Positions 24,401-36,000 of a stretch of 64,000 bases of DNA are shown here, piece by piece. Source of the DNA: Tigriopus japonicus (Eukaryota; Arthropoda; Copepoda; Harpacticoida; Harpacticidae); NCBI GenBank assembly GCA_010645155.1, contig CM021321.1, forward strand, positions 519,689 through 583,688, in the 5' to 3' direction. A model generated the notes under the pieces. That model was not told where the DNA came from. It did no database searches and saw nothing but the letters and a program-made list of their open reading frames with translations. The position numbers and the translations under genes are program-made. Every line of letters begins with the position of its first letter. Position 1 is the first letter of the stretch.

Positions 24401-24925
24401 ATGAACGGGAAGGTAATAGAATAGAAAAGAAACCCTTTTTCTTTTGCTTCTCATAGATATTTTTAATCATTACAATTCGATCTCACCCAGAGTAGTGTTG
24501 GTAAATTTTGAAATTGTCTCTAAAATAAGTTGGATCGAGAAAAAAAATTTGGCCTGGTAAATCCCAAAATACGAGTAGGTTTAAAAACCCTGGGAATATT
24601 TTTTGTTTTCGTTGTAGCAAGGAAAATATTTTATGTTGGAAATTTTGTTGAAAAAGTTGACTTTTCAGTTAGTTAGAAACAAAAGCCTTCTTTGCTTCAT
24701 TTTTCTTCTTGATTACCGCTAGAATTCCTCATTTAGACTCATTCAGAATTATATTTTATCATTCCTGCATTTTAGTGTCCAATGACCCTCATCTCTGCCC
24801 TCTCATTGATTCAACATTGTCAGAATTTGGACCATATACCACTCCATGGCTGGAATTTAAACGTGGAAGACCGATTGGAGTTGATCAATTTCATCCACGT
24901 GAACGATCTAAATGTGACCATATAA
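21447..24925 (+). CDS. leucine-rich-repeat protein, 5 exons, 494 aa
   Basis: Exons 21447-21551, 22244-22479, 22558-22758, 23620-24412 and 24776-24925, phases consistent, total 1485 nt with TAA at 24923-24925. The ATG at 21447 is the first after an in-frame TAG. All introns are GT-AG. Residues about 117-200 carry cysteine-type leucine-rich repeats (LEKIDLSGFC..., CPHLRHLSANN, LRRLEIFNCPLI), and more LRR-like strands follow ('IHTLILELPDG', 'LKKLCLRVQFANL', 'LIELCLGVGKTF', 'MEHVALSGIC'). This resembles the LRR half of F-box/LRR (AMN1-like) proteins. No F-box, signal peptide or membrane segment is evident; the helical N-terminus (residues 1-113) is unassigned. A cytoplasmic substrate-recognition or scaffold role is inference. 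AATAAA lies at 25035-25040. Intron 3 carries a SINE-B copy. Confidence 0.85.
23078..23302 (-). repeat. SINE-B copy 1, tRNA-derived
   Basis: On the minus strand it begins near 23302 with GGGAAGATAGTGTAGCGCAG (A box) and GGTTCAATCC (B box). A tRNA-like acceptor pairing GGGAAGA/TCTTCCC is kept. The tail AATAAACATTATTATT ends at about 23078. It lies antisense in intron 3 of the LRR gene; the other copy is 31733-31964. Confidence 0.8.
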
Positions 24926-24984
24926 CCCGTAATGCAACATAACCAACCCTGTGGAGATACCTATACGTATAGATTTGACTCGTC

Positions 24985-25040
24985 TTTATTTCCATATTAC
25001 ATTGATATATACGAGAGCGAATTGAAATGACGTCAATAAA
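24985..25040. terminator. overlapping convergent polyadenylation signals
   Basis: AATAAA at 25035-25040 on the plus strand serves the LRR gene (stop 24925). AATAAA on the minus strand at 24990-24985 serves the coiled-coil gene (stop 25060). With cleavage 10-30 nt past each signal, the two 3' ends overlap by roughly 80-110 nt. Confidence 0.65.
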
Positions 25041-25059
25041 TATGATTCCGAACATGACC

Positions 25060-28000
25060 TCATTCTTCTTGGGGTGGTTTGTATTCCTGGATCTCCTCGA
25101 GATCGCTCTCTAAACCAGTCATGGCCGCACTCAAACCCGTTTTTACCTGAAAGCAAGAAAATATAGTTTTCGGACCATTCTATTTTTTTGAAAACATGAA
25201 AAAAAGTTCATTCTAAATTCCAAGTAAAGTAAACGCCACATGGTACTTAAAATGCCTCGCAAGTTCATATGAATATATCCAGGGCAGTTGTAACAGAAGT
25301 ATAGTTTTCTTTTTTCGCAAAAGAACCTGTAATGCTCAAAATCAATGTTATTTCATAAATGCTGTAATTGTAAACGACCCAAAAATTTAAAAAGTATTCG
25401 TTACTCGTTACTTTTCCAAGATTAACTGTTTCCCTTTTCTATCGTTTTTAATAATAAAATTGGCGTTTTTAAGGAAAATCGTTCAAATATCGAAAACAAG
25501 ACGTATTCACGATATTTAAGACTTAATATTATGAATTTTTAGTGCCTTTCAAAAAAAGGAAAATTATCTAGGCATTGTGTCAAAGTAGTTGAAAAATGCC
25601 GAAATACGAGGAGTATACCAAAAAGAATAGAAACGACCCTGTAATTTTTAATCTACCGACTAATTTTTAAGAAACAATCATCACGTAAAATTTCAGAGCT
25701 TTGGCTACTAAATTTGTTTTATAGACATTTTTCACTACCCTGTTTTTGACCCTATTTGAAGTTGTCAAAATAAGTGGATTGGACGACCCCCCTGAAATTT
25801 TGCTAAACGGTCTCGAAGCGCGACTTCATTATTGCTTTTTACAAGGCCAATAAGATCATAAAAGATAGAAAAAACACATTGAAGAGTATCTACGGGTTAA
25901 GGCTATCTATTTTAGTCAAGTTTGCCGAATTTGACAAAAAAATTGAAAGATATGGGAGCAAACAATCAATGAAGTCAAGCTTTGAAAAAATGTTTGTCAT
26001 GGGTTGGCAATGTTGAGCCTGTGTTTGACCTTGTTGAGTCAAAAAGGCAAGCGACCATTTTGACGATTCCATCAAAGAGTGCCCTTCTCTTTGGCATAGA
26101 TAGTTCAGAGGAACCTGAAGCCTAGTTTGTGCCTCACAGGATCGTTGGAAGAAGGGTGCCGCTTTTTCACGCTCAAAAAGTTGAAGATCAAGGTCTTTGT
26201 GATCCACTAAAGGTTCCAAATTGTGGACTGATCACCATGTAATTTGGATGTGACATTTTGTAACTTTTGGTTATTCCCATTGAGGAAAAAGAGCTGGAAA
26301 AAACAGCATCCAGGATCTGGAGGGCCTCCAGAAAACTGTGGTAGGGGCCAGCAAAAACACCCCTAAAGATTCCTTTGCTACCTGCTTCAAGGGGCGTTTG
26401 CACTAGTGATGGGAGGCAAACAAGAGCTTGGGCAAGCGATCCGGTACAGTACCTTGGACTTGCCGAAACTTGGGTCTACTTGGGTGCCTGTACAAGTATT
26501 TTTCCCACCTTACAGGTTTGCCATACAGGTTTGCCAAATTTGCTAGGAATGAAGACTAAACCTTCGGCATCAGAATTTCAATTAACCAGAAAGTTTCAGC
26601 GAAATAGGGCCGATACCCTTGTTAGGATGGATTTTTAGATGAAAATACACAATTCAAAGCTTTTGTATCGAGAAATGCAAAAGCTTTTGAGAATATTTCA
26701 AAAAAAAAAAGAGTTGGCATCTTATATTTTTTTCTAGCAACTCTGAGTGACCGAGCTTGTTCCCAATAGTGACTGTTAAATCTCATTCTTGATTGGCCCG
26801 AATAGTGTATTCATGTGTGGCTTAGAACGGAAACTAAAAAACATGGTTTTGCAAATGCTATCCAAATCAAAATATTTTTTGTTTCACTTCCACTGTCTAT
26901 TGCTAAATTATTAAGGTCAAAAGATCATTGAAAATGCAACTTGACATTCTTTTCTTCTAAGTCACACTGCAAGCATCTGAAATCTTCTAAGAGCAACTGC
27001 CGGCAACTGCATCTTCCAATGTTCCTTGAGCTTGCCAAGTGTATTGGTGTATTGCCCAAGTAATGCTTGTCAACAACTTGTGCTTGGGGTGTCTGTGATG
27101 ACTCATTACTTGCCCAAGTCACATCACTAGTTTGCACTTTTGGAAATAAGTTAAATCTCGAGACTATGATCCTCTTCAGAAATAGCTTTTTTATGATTGG
27201 TTACATCAATCTTATTGTTCTCAAGTTATTAGGCCATTCGCATTCTTTTTGGTACGCCCCTCGTAGTCTGCACAAAGGTTGAACTAATTAGTTAAATAGA
27301 TGAAGATTAACGTTTTTACCATGTATTTTGAATATCTGGGGCAAATTTTTAAGAGTTTTTGTTGAAGGAAGGGTTGTTTTCAGACCCAGTCTCTTCCCAC
27401 AGACAATTAGACAATAACAAAAAAATAGAAAATAGCAAAAACTCAATCAAAAATTTGAGTATCGAGTTTGAGAGTGGAGAAGCTCAAATTTCTAAAGGTA
27501 AGGAATTTGGTTTTTTTAGAAAATCAATAAAAATCAGAAAACGTTGAAAACATAGGAAAAAAGTAAAACAAGAGCAAAATATTTACAAGGAAATGTGCAA
27601 AATGGCTGAAAAAGTCGCTCAAAATCGCAAAAAGTTAAAAATGCTCAAAAAAAGGGAAAGTTTGAAATTGTAAATTTTAGTTAAATTTTAATTTTCTGCT
27701 CCCTTGATATAACCCTAATACCCAATGGAGGATGGTGATTGGTGACTTCCAAGGTGTTTATTGGGTCAAAGAGCAGAAAGAAGCCAAGTCCAAACTAGGT
27801 TTGTCGGACGACTAATCTGCTTCGATGATTCAAGGATTTTACTTAAAAGACGATTTCAAAAAAACGATGGTTTGGGTTAGATCAATTTGAACCAAAGTCC
27901 GTAAGATTGACAAAGCCAACCAAGATTGTATTATTTGCTTATTTGATGAAACAGAACATGTTCGTTGTTTATCCTCCTTGGTTAATCTTTGATATTTTTG

Positions 28001-31000
28001 ACTGAGGAAGTTAGAAATAACAAAATGAGGAAAATATCAATTTTAGCTGTTTTACTAATTGGCCAAATGTCCATAAAAGCGAAATAAGTTCTCCTTATCT
28101 ACTTACAGGACATATCTAGCAGTTTTCCGACAACTGTACTGGAGTATTTGATTGACTTGATACTGTGATCACTTTAAATGATCCAGCAAATTCAAGAAAA
28201 CATCGACTTCATCTAATGGGACAAGCACAGTGAGAAAAAGGTTGTTGATTTTGTGCACCGTAGTGTTGCGCCGCCCTTTTCTGGTGATTCTGTTCTTTCC
28301 TGTTCTGCGCTTGATCAAATATTTCAAACGGTCAGTTGCTCCGCAACAAACGGTCGAGAATGAGATGCGATCGTAGAATTTTAGTGAAGCAATGAGACAC
28401 CAGAGGCTACGACGGTGCTACGGAGTAAAAAACAGGCCCAGCTGATGTTTACTGAGCTTGCCGTATTGAAATGGTGGACGAAAGAAATGGTTTCGTTTAC
28501 CGATGTGCCCTATGTATTCTGTGATATTAAGTTACGTCTGAGCAATTTTATCGATACGCCCAACAAAAGCAACAAATTTCCTAAAAACAGGTCTACGTAT
28601 TAGGCAAAATACTTTTGTAACGAGAAATTTGTAATGCCATTCCTTTTTTATAAAGGAATTCCTGAGTCACGCGTTCCTCATTCTTGAAAAAGGAATGGGA
28701 ACTAGAAACTCTTCCTTTTTCCCAGGGACGACTAAAGCCCTGGAAATACCCAAATACTGTTCGTACAATATGGGGTATGCCCTTTGAATCTGAAATTGAC
28801 TTCTCTAAGCAAAATTAATTCAATGTCTAGTAATATCAAAGATGTTATAGATCCTTGGTTGGCCTTTTCAGAGCCATTAGCACGTACTTGGTTGAATTCC
28901 TGCACCACCAAAGACAATTGCCCGAGCATGTAGTTGAGATTGGAATCCACATCAACCATTCGGTCAGTCAAACCCTCAACTTGCCCTTCCATAGCACCCA
29001 GTTTTGGACCGCTAGTGTTGGCCACGTATCCTTCAGTGGTGTTTTTCACCTGACAATGAAAATAAATTGTTCATTAGAAATAGCTCTATGTGATACTTTC
29101 AGGGTTACCTTTTCCAAAATGGTAATGGAATTTGACACTTGTTTGTACATGATTCCCATTTGACGCCAAACTTGGCCGATCTCTTTCTCAACCTGTAAGA
29201 GTTTCAATGTAATGGTTTTGAACATCTGAGAATATTTTTGGCCAAGATTTAAATTTCTAACTTAAGTTCAGGCTTTTATGGAACATGCAAGCAAAGTCAG
29301 GTCTCTGAAGGTCCATTTATAACTTAAACCTTCCATTTTTTTCTTAGAGGTTTGCTTGGTGAAGATAAAAAGTAATCAAAATTCTACTTTTGCAAAGCTT
29401 CTGTCGCGAATAGCTCCTCGAATCAACATTTTTATCATGTTTATACATCTAAATTACAAAAATTACGTGACTTTGTGTTGAAATAGTTCAGCTAAGTTAT
29501 GATAAAGCGTATAAGGGCAAGTCCTTACACTTAACAAGCCATAAAACGCAAGTTAAAAATTAATAGGCGCTAAAAATCTTGGGAACATCTCCAAACCCAC
29601 TTTTTTCGTCAAATTTCCAAGTGCCGAGTTTTGATTCTCTAGGATAGCCTTGGTGACATCGGCAAACTGATTCTTCATTTGCTCATCAATTTCCCCTCCA
29701 GACATCTTGACCAATTCCTCAACCTAAAAAAACAAGTGCTTAAAATACGCTTTTCTATACATCTCTTGACGACTTACCTTAAAGATGATCTGCTGAACCC
29801 CGAATTCGACTTTCCGTTTCGTGTCCATAACTGAATCAGCTGTATCCAAAAGTACTTGCTCCACATTGGAAAGTCCCTTGATCTCATCCTAATTTAAATA
29901 ATTATCAAAGATCCAGTATTTCAAAAAATAACTGTGGTTTTGTCTACTTACTGTAAGTTCTTTGTAGCCATCATTCACACGTTCAAAAAGGCTCTCAGCC
30001 ATGTGACCTGATTCAATGACAATATCCCTGAGATTATTGGATGCGCCCAAGATGTTGGTCTCCGTATCTTTCAAGACCTAAATCAGTATTTTGTAATAAA
30101 TAGTGGTTTTAATACTCTAACTTTCCCACCTTGGCAATGCTACGTTTTTCAGTTTTTTCATCATCAGTATCCACCAAAAGAGCCTCCAACTCTTCAAAGT
30201 GAGCCTGCAAGATAACAATAAAAAAATCATGTGATTCATGGCTTTTTTGAACGTCTTAGTTACAAACCTGGCTCTCCAAAGAAATCTTTTCTACTTCTTG
30301 TCTGGTGTCCGAAATGAAGTTCGGCAACAAGGCCAAAATATTGTACGAATCCTTGGCCAAAGTCTCCAAAGCATCATCATTGGAATTCCGTCCTCGCGAC
30401 ATTTGTCTCTCCATAACAGACAACTTGGAATTCATCCTTTAATACACGTTGGATTAATATTTTTATACTATTATAAGTATTATCATTATTGAGATCCCTT
30501 ACTTGAGAAGAAATCTCGAGATGTTGTCAATCTTTTGATCCACTCCGATGTCAATCCCCGAGGAACCCGAATTGCTTCCAGAATCGGCCTTGACTTTGTC
30601 CAAGATTTCGGAGATGAGCTCTTGTTGAGATTCGGATTTCTTTTCAGTCCTCTTATTGTTGTCCCGAATGACATTGAGCAATTGCAGGATGGCATCACGG
30701 ATGTCCAAATTTCTGAAAAGATCATTCACAATTTGTAATGTCATTCTCAGCCAAGATTACTTTTGGCGTTGAGACAATACTATTCGCTAGTGATGGACCG
30801 AAAGCGCTTTCGGCCGTAATTTCGGTTTCGGTTTCGGTGATGAGCCCTTTCGGTCCATCACTACTATTCGCCCAACAAATTGTACTGTACTGTAGGTATA
30901 CAGGGTTGTGACAAATTAGAGTCCCCTACCAAATCAAGAATCATTCGTGACACATAACCTTTGTGAATACATTGTACTTTTACCATTTGTAGAAAATAGT

Positions 31001-34000
31001 TTTAGGTATACTCATTCATTGACCCGTTATAAAACTAAGTTTTTGTTTTCAATAACGGTTCCCTCGCTCAAGGTACGCACGCTCTAGTATCAAAAAACAT
31101 CCTTACTTTGAGCGCCAATTAGAAGCAAAGCCGAAATTCATTAGACGACAAAACCAAGAGTTGGGCCTGCATCTTTAAAGTTATTTTGACCTTAATTTAA
31201 CTATATCGTCTCATTTTGTCGCAATTTGTCATCAAAGTTTTGGGGGACTCTAAATTTGAACAACCCAGAATATAGATAGTAGGTTGGAATAAATTTAGCA
31301 ACACAGATCCAACTTTGACACGAGGGGAATTTACAAAAAGAATCATACAAAAATTTGACGCAACTCCTTGACAGTTCAAAAATTGTTTTGTTTGCTTGAA
31401 TTCCTCACATAATTGACTTAGCAATCTGAAAAAGATTTAGGATCAACAAGACCCTTTCCTTGCTCGATCAATGTTGACTATACAGTAATTGCGATCTCTT
31501 ACATTGTCTGTTGTTAAACAAGGTTAAGCGCTTAGGACATGAGAAATATCTGTTCATCAACAGATGCGTAAAAATCGCGATTTATCACTACAGTGAAATC
31601 TCGATTCGACATTCTCCGATTTTACGATGATTTTAGGGGTTGCCGTTTTACTGCGACCCCTACGACAGCGACTCGATTTAACGATAAATCTAATACCTAA
31701 TATATATCTAATATAATAAATTTAACGACCATCGGGGGAGATGGTGTAGCGCAATGGACTAACGCGCGACCGAGCTATGCTCGGATTCATGGGTTCGATC
31801 CCAGGTCTCAACCCCTAAACACTCGGCACGACCCCCTCTGTTTAGTGGATATTCCGCCTCGAATGGCGCCTCCCGAAACCCAGAATGGGCCCCACGACAT
31901 TATTACAATAATTGTAAAATATACAATGAGACAAATCTCGCAATAAACATTATTATTAAATCTCGATTTAACTAGAGCGCTATAATAAAAGAGTACGCGC
32001 ATGTGCCACTTTGGTCCCAAGACGTCGGTTCCATTGTACTGTGGTTCTTGGGTTCGACCTGTTTGAGGCAACTTTACCTATGCACTATTTACTACCAAAT
32101 TGACGCTCATGATCTCAGCATACCTTTGAAATCATAATGTTTGACCTTTTTAGCCTTTGAAGGCCAAGGCTGGCCAAAACCGTGGGCGCCGGAAGATAAC
32201 CTTCTCATTCTCCTTAAACCTCGATGCGCGTTCAAGCCCAGTGCTGCTGTGAATTGACTCGGTAATGTCATCTCTTGATGAATCTCCACGCTAATTTGCA
32301 TCGAGTTTCTTACTTTTTTGGAAAACTTAATCTAACTAAATACGAAATTGATTGGTGAATATTTAGAACGTCAATTGAAGCCATTAGAGCGTTTTCCTTG
32401 TGCACATTATTGCATTGTCATGTTAAATGACTTTCTTGTTGAACAATCGTCTGGCAGCCCTGGTGAAGTTGCGCATTCGTAGCAGTCGTCAGGCTGACAG
32501 TGCTACAGACTGTTATGCCTAACTTTGTAAAAAGTTTTGATATTTTGTACTCATAATATAAATGACAGAAGCTATTTAAGTAAGTTTTTGCAATTGACCT
32601 ATCAATTTTTGACTTTGTCACTAATTACATGAAACTAAAGAAGCTCTTGGGAAAGAAGTATCATTTCAACTATTGGACTTGATATAAAGCAAGTTGTAAT
32701 GGTTCTTTCTTCGCATCAAATGTTTCAAATTTATGAATTAAAGATGCAAAGAAGTTGTGTAGTTTTGTTTTGTCTTGCTGAATCTCAAACTCATCAAAAT
32801 TATTGCAATAAAGAACTCTATACTGTTTTTGCTATTTTTTAAGTGAAAATAGATTACCAAATTGAAATACACACTTTTATGAATGGATAAGCATATTTGG
32901 ACAATTTTAGCTGGAGATTTGGGGTCCAAATTGGCTAAGAATGGATGAGAACATGGCTTGGGTGTTTTGTAGTACAGGAAACATTTGTTTTGATTGATTG
33001 TCAAAACACCTTGAGAATTATGCTCAAATTTTTTATTACGTTTTGAAGGGTTGGTCTCAACTCTGACACATCCCCAGCTATTTTGAGCCCAAATCCCCAA
33101 TTTACAATTTGTACAAATTGTTGCTTTATTTTTGTTGGTTTCCAACCTCTTTACATATGAGAGGCTAATAATTGAACAATGATTCTTTCTCAATGTAATT
33201 TGAATAAGCAAAAAATAAGTGCAATTTTTGTCTTAAAAATATGTATATTTAAATATCAAGAAAAATGAAGATCCTGGTGTGCAATGCCATAACATGTGGT
33301 TTGAAAACAATTGAGTAGGAGCAAACAACATTTGATAATGAATGCAAACTTCATTCAAAATAAGTAACACTTATTTTTACATATCTTTACGCAGCATTAA
33401 AATAAGTAGCACATTTGTTTTAAAGAACGTGAAGTAATATACAATATGTAAAGCAATATAGTTATACAAATAAAGATAAATATATAAAAAAATATAGATA
33501 ATGATAAAGATATAAAACCATGTAGAAATAGATAAAGATATATAACAAAATTAGATTGTTACGGTGAAAATTTAACTAAAAGAAGTAGAATACCGGTTTA
33601 GTAAAGAGGTAGTCTCCATTATAAGTATTGAGTTCAAGCGTCAAATATTATCAACACCATGAAGGAGGTAAATTAACTTAAAATCACCAAAGAACATCTC
33701 CCTCCTCAGCATATTCAAACATTAAACATGTACATACTTTTGTATTTTGATTTGGAAGTTACTTAGATAGTAAGGAACTAATCGCGTTAAGGAACTTCAT
33801 CCTTTAAATAATCTGGTAGCTGTTTATCATGACTATTTCTTGAGCATTAAATTTCTAGGACTGGTGAACATTTGTTACTTGCTATGATCAATACAAATAG
33901 TTTTCATACAAAGCGACAACACTCGCAAACAAGAAGGAACAGCATTTGAGATTTGTTGACAAGCCTCGAACGAGGGCAGCTGACAAGCGGATTTTTTGTA

Positions 34001-35982
34001 CAGAAGAAAAAAATCCATAAAAGACAAGTGGAGAGCCTGAATAAATGATGGAGAAGAAAAAAAATGAGGGACTCTAGGTTGAAATAATATCAGGTGGGAG
34101 GAAAAGTCAACAGTCTTGATCCTGATTTGAAAGACGCACAAGAAGGGGTTGAACGGATATTTAGGGGCAATGAGTCCAATAGTTGAAATGATACTTCTAT
34201 ACCATGAGCTTCTTTAGTTTCATGTAATAATTAGTGACAAAGTCAAAAATTGATAGGTGAATTACAAAAACTTTCTTAAATAGCTTCTGTCGTATATATT
34301 ATGAGTTCAAAATATCAAAACTTTTTACAAAGTTAGGCATAACAGTCTGTAGCACTATCAGCCTGACGACTGCTACGAATGCCAACTTCACCAGGGCTGC
34401 CAGACGATTGTTCAACAAGAAAGTCCTTTAATATGACAATGCAATAACGTGCACAAGGAAAACGCTCTAATGGCTTCAATTGACGTTCTAAATATTCACC
34501 AATCAATTTCGTATCTAGTTAGATTAAGTTTTCCAAAAAAGTAAGAAACTCGATGCAAATTAGCGTGGAGATTCATCAAGAGATGACATTACCGAGTCAA
34601 TTCACAGCAGCACTGGGCTTGAACGCGCATCGAGGTTTAAGGAGAATGAGAAGGTTATCTTCCGGCGCCCACGGTTTTGGCCAGCCTTGGCCTTCAAAGG
34701 CTAAAAAGGTCAAACATTATGCTTTCAAAGGTAAGCTGAGATCATGAGCGTCAATTTGGTAGTAAATAGTGCATAGGTAAAGTTGCCTCAAACAGGTCGA
34801 ACCCAAGAACCACAGTACAATGGAACCGACGTCTTGGGACCAAAGTGGCACATGCGCGTACTCTTTTATTATAGCGCTCTAGATTTAACGATATAATTTG
34901 GGGTGACGGACTATATCGTTAAATCGAGATTTCACTGTGTATTTGCCAATGCTTTCGATTGAACAAAATCTTTCTAAAAAAAAAAAAAACTAGATAAAAG
35001 TATGCTAACAAAATTTGCATTTTACCAGTGCCGTTCCAATTTTCAAACTTTTAGTGATGACCGAAACCACTCTTGGATATGTAAACGAACTGACAACCCG
35101 GAATTTTGGTCATTTGTTTGGTCATTTGGTCTAATTGCCCCAATTTGTTGAGGGCAGTATGGAAATGTAGTAAAAGTATAGAATAATCACATGAGATAAA
35201 ATAGAAATAACCCTGGTCAAGAAAGGCCTCAGTGCATAAGCTGTCTATAGGTCGGTTGTTGAGATAGTTTTGAAGTATAGTAGAAGCATGCAAATGAGAT
35301 GGAGGAGAAAAATCATGTTCTATCAAGTTTCGTTACATAAGTTACGTTTGAAAAACGCAAAAAAGCGAAACTTGATCGAGCATGGTTATTTCTACTCCAT
35401 CTCAGATGCTTCTGCTATACTGCAAAATTACCTCAACAACCTACCTTTTTCAATCGCAAAAAACATCTTATACGCTGAGACTAAACTCGAGCATAATAAC
35501 TTCTACTTTGTATCAAAATGATTCTTTAATACTTCAACTATGCTCCCAAAAGCCCTCGACAACTGACCTTTTTCTTTCTTTCGCTCTTTTTGAAGGTGTT
35601 TACTAATGACGTCAAGGCATTTAGGTTGCCATTCGATGGGCATAATGTCCTGAATAGTACACGCAAATTAAACTTACGTGACTCCTTGGTCCTCCGAACG
35701 TTTGACCCTCCCATTTTGTATTTTTCCTGCTAAGGTCTCAATTTGATCGATGGCGTCGCTCACGGATCTAAAATGAAACCACTCTAAAACATCATTTCTT
35801 AGTGTCACAATGCACTCACGTGAATGTTCAAGCTAACTGGACAAATAAATCAAATTCAATTGATGACCAACGGAACAAAGAATGGGTCTTGGAACTCACA
35901 ACTGGGAATCCTGCAGAGTGAATCCATTGGAAACGATTCCGTAGGAGATCAATCCCAAAAGGAGGATGCACACTCGAGCCAT
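25060..35982 (-). CDS. secreted orphan coiled-coil-like glycoprotein, 11 exons, 439 aa
   Basis: Exons, high to low: 35982-35900, 35767-35678, 30712-30503, 30436-30268, 30204-30130, 30077-29952, 29888-29778, 29723-29601, 29192-29109, 29049-28888 and 25146-25060; 1320 nt, TGA at 25062-25060. Residues 1-20 are a signal peptide (MARVCILLLGLISYG...). A furin-type RVKR lies at 48-51, so a short propeptide is likely. The rest is polar, Glu/Lys/Gln/Asn-rich and heptad-like, with sequons at N325, N360 and N368 and a charged tail ending KPPQEE. No known family was recognised. Introns 4-10 are all phase 0. Introns 2 (5.0 kb) and 10 (3.7 kb) hold transposons; the remaining introns are 52-408 bp. The last exon is joined across 3.7 kb on phase and composition alone; read-through of exon 10 to a stop at 28732 is the alternative. 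Likely an extracellular oligomeric or matrix protein (inference). Confidence 0.8.
25890..26403 (-). other. overlapping weak ORFs in intron 10
   Basis: Minus-strand frames of 71 codons (26403-26188) and 109 codons (26219-25890, starting EPLVDHKDLDLQLFEREKAA) overlap in different frames, as if one old coding sequence were frame-shifted. No domain was recognised; possibly a dead transposon or retrogene fragment. Confidence 0.25.
26404..27129 (+). mobile_element. hAT-type element, copy 1, 726 bp
   Basis: Ends TAGTGATGGG and CATCACTA, flanked by a perfect 8-bp duplication GTTTGCAC (26396-26403 and 27130-27137). The subterminal regions contain CTTGGGCAAG / CTTGCCCAAG words in both orientations. 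Its reverse-oriented relative is 42177-42883. Non-coding. Confidence 0.88.
30788..30863. mobile_element. miniature hAT-type element, 76 bp
   Basis: Ends TAGTGATGGACCGAAAG / CTTTCGGTCCATCACTA with a perfect 8-bp duplication CTATTCGC (30780-30787 and 30864-30871). The middle is TTTCGG repeats. It lies just upstream of exon 3 in intron 2 of the coiled-coil gene. Similar TTTCGGTC words occur near 60720. Confidence 0.85.
31733..31964 (+). repeat. SINE-B copy 2, tRNA-derived
   Basis: The head GGGGGAGATGGTGTAGCGCA has an A box; the B box GGTTCGATCCC is perfect, and CCGAGCTATGCTCGG forms a tRNA-like hairpin. The tail AATAAACATTATTATT abuts the foldback element. The body matches 23302-23078. Confidence 0.82.
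31973..34881. mobile_element. giant foldback element, arms about 710 bp
   Basis: The arms 31973-32683 and 34170-34881 are inverted near-identical copies beginning TAGAGCGCTATAATAAAAG. A perfect 8-bp duplication GATTTAAC flanks the whole (31965-31972 and 34882-34889), suggesting hAT-type integration. Each arm has the same 64-codon frame (32301-32107 minus; 34553-34747 plus) differing at two residues. The unique centre (32684-34169) has a 157-codon minus-strand frame with no recognised domain. Located in intron 2 of the coiled-coil gene. Confidence 0.85.
32738..33211 (-). other. 157-codon open frame in foldback core
   Basis: A minus-strand frame crossing most of the left part of the foldback core, rich in Lys, Asn, Ser and Ile, with a CTNC pair and several other Cys. 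No conserved transposase motif could be recognised. Unusually long for this base composition, so it may be a relic of an element protein; equally it may be chance. Confidence 0.22.
35140..35560. repeat. foldback repeat in intron 2
   Basis: Arms on each side of 35336-35365 pair through CAAGTTTCG / CGAAACTTG, then 'GAGATGGAGGAG' with 'CTCCATCTC' and 'GTTGTTGAG' with 'CTCAACAAC', extending about 190 bp outward. The plus and minus open frames here are by-products. Confidence 0.65.
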
Positions 35983-36000
35983 GTTGATGATGAAATGAAA

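Larger units (their letters stand above)
31594..34938. mobile_element. pogo/Tigger-like element, interrupted
   Basis: Left end CAGTGAAATCTCGATTCGAC preceded by TA. Right end reverse complement CAGTGAAATCTCGATTTAAC, followed by TG where TA is expected. The ends resemble pogo-type Tc1/mariner termini. Only about 200 bp are its own sequence; a SINE-B (31733-31964) and the 2.9-kb foldback (31973-34881) are inserted in it. Confidence 0.7.

Noticed and set aside
28081..28200. Alternative last exon of the coiled-coil gene on the minus strand (reading YQVNQILQYS...)
   Set aside because: The acceptor has a poor pyrimidine tract; the exon at 25146-25060 has a better acceptor, phase and composition and is followed by a polyadenylation signal.
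31740..31815. Possible tRNA gene
   Set aside because: It has A and B boxes but continues into a repeated body and an ATT-rich tail that is also present at 23302-23078, so it is the head of a SINE.
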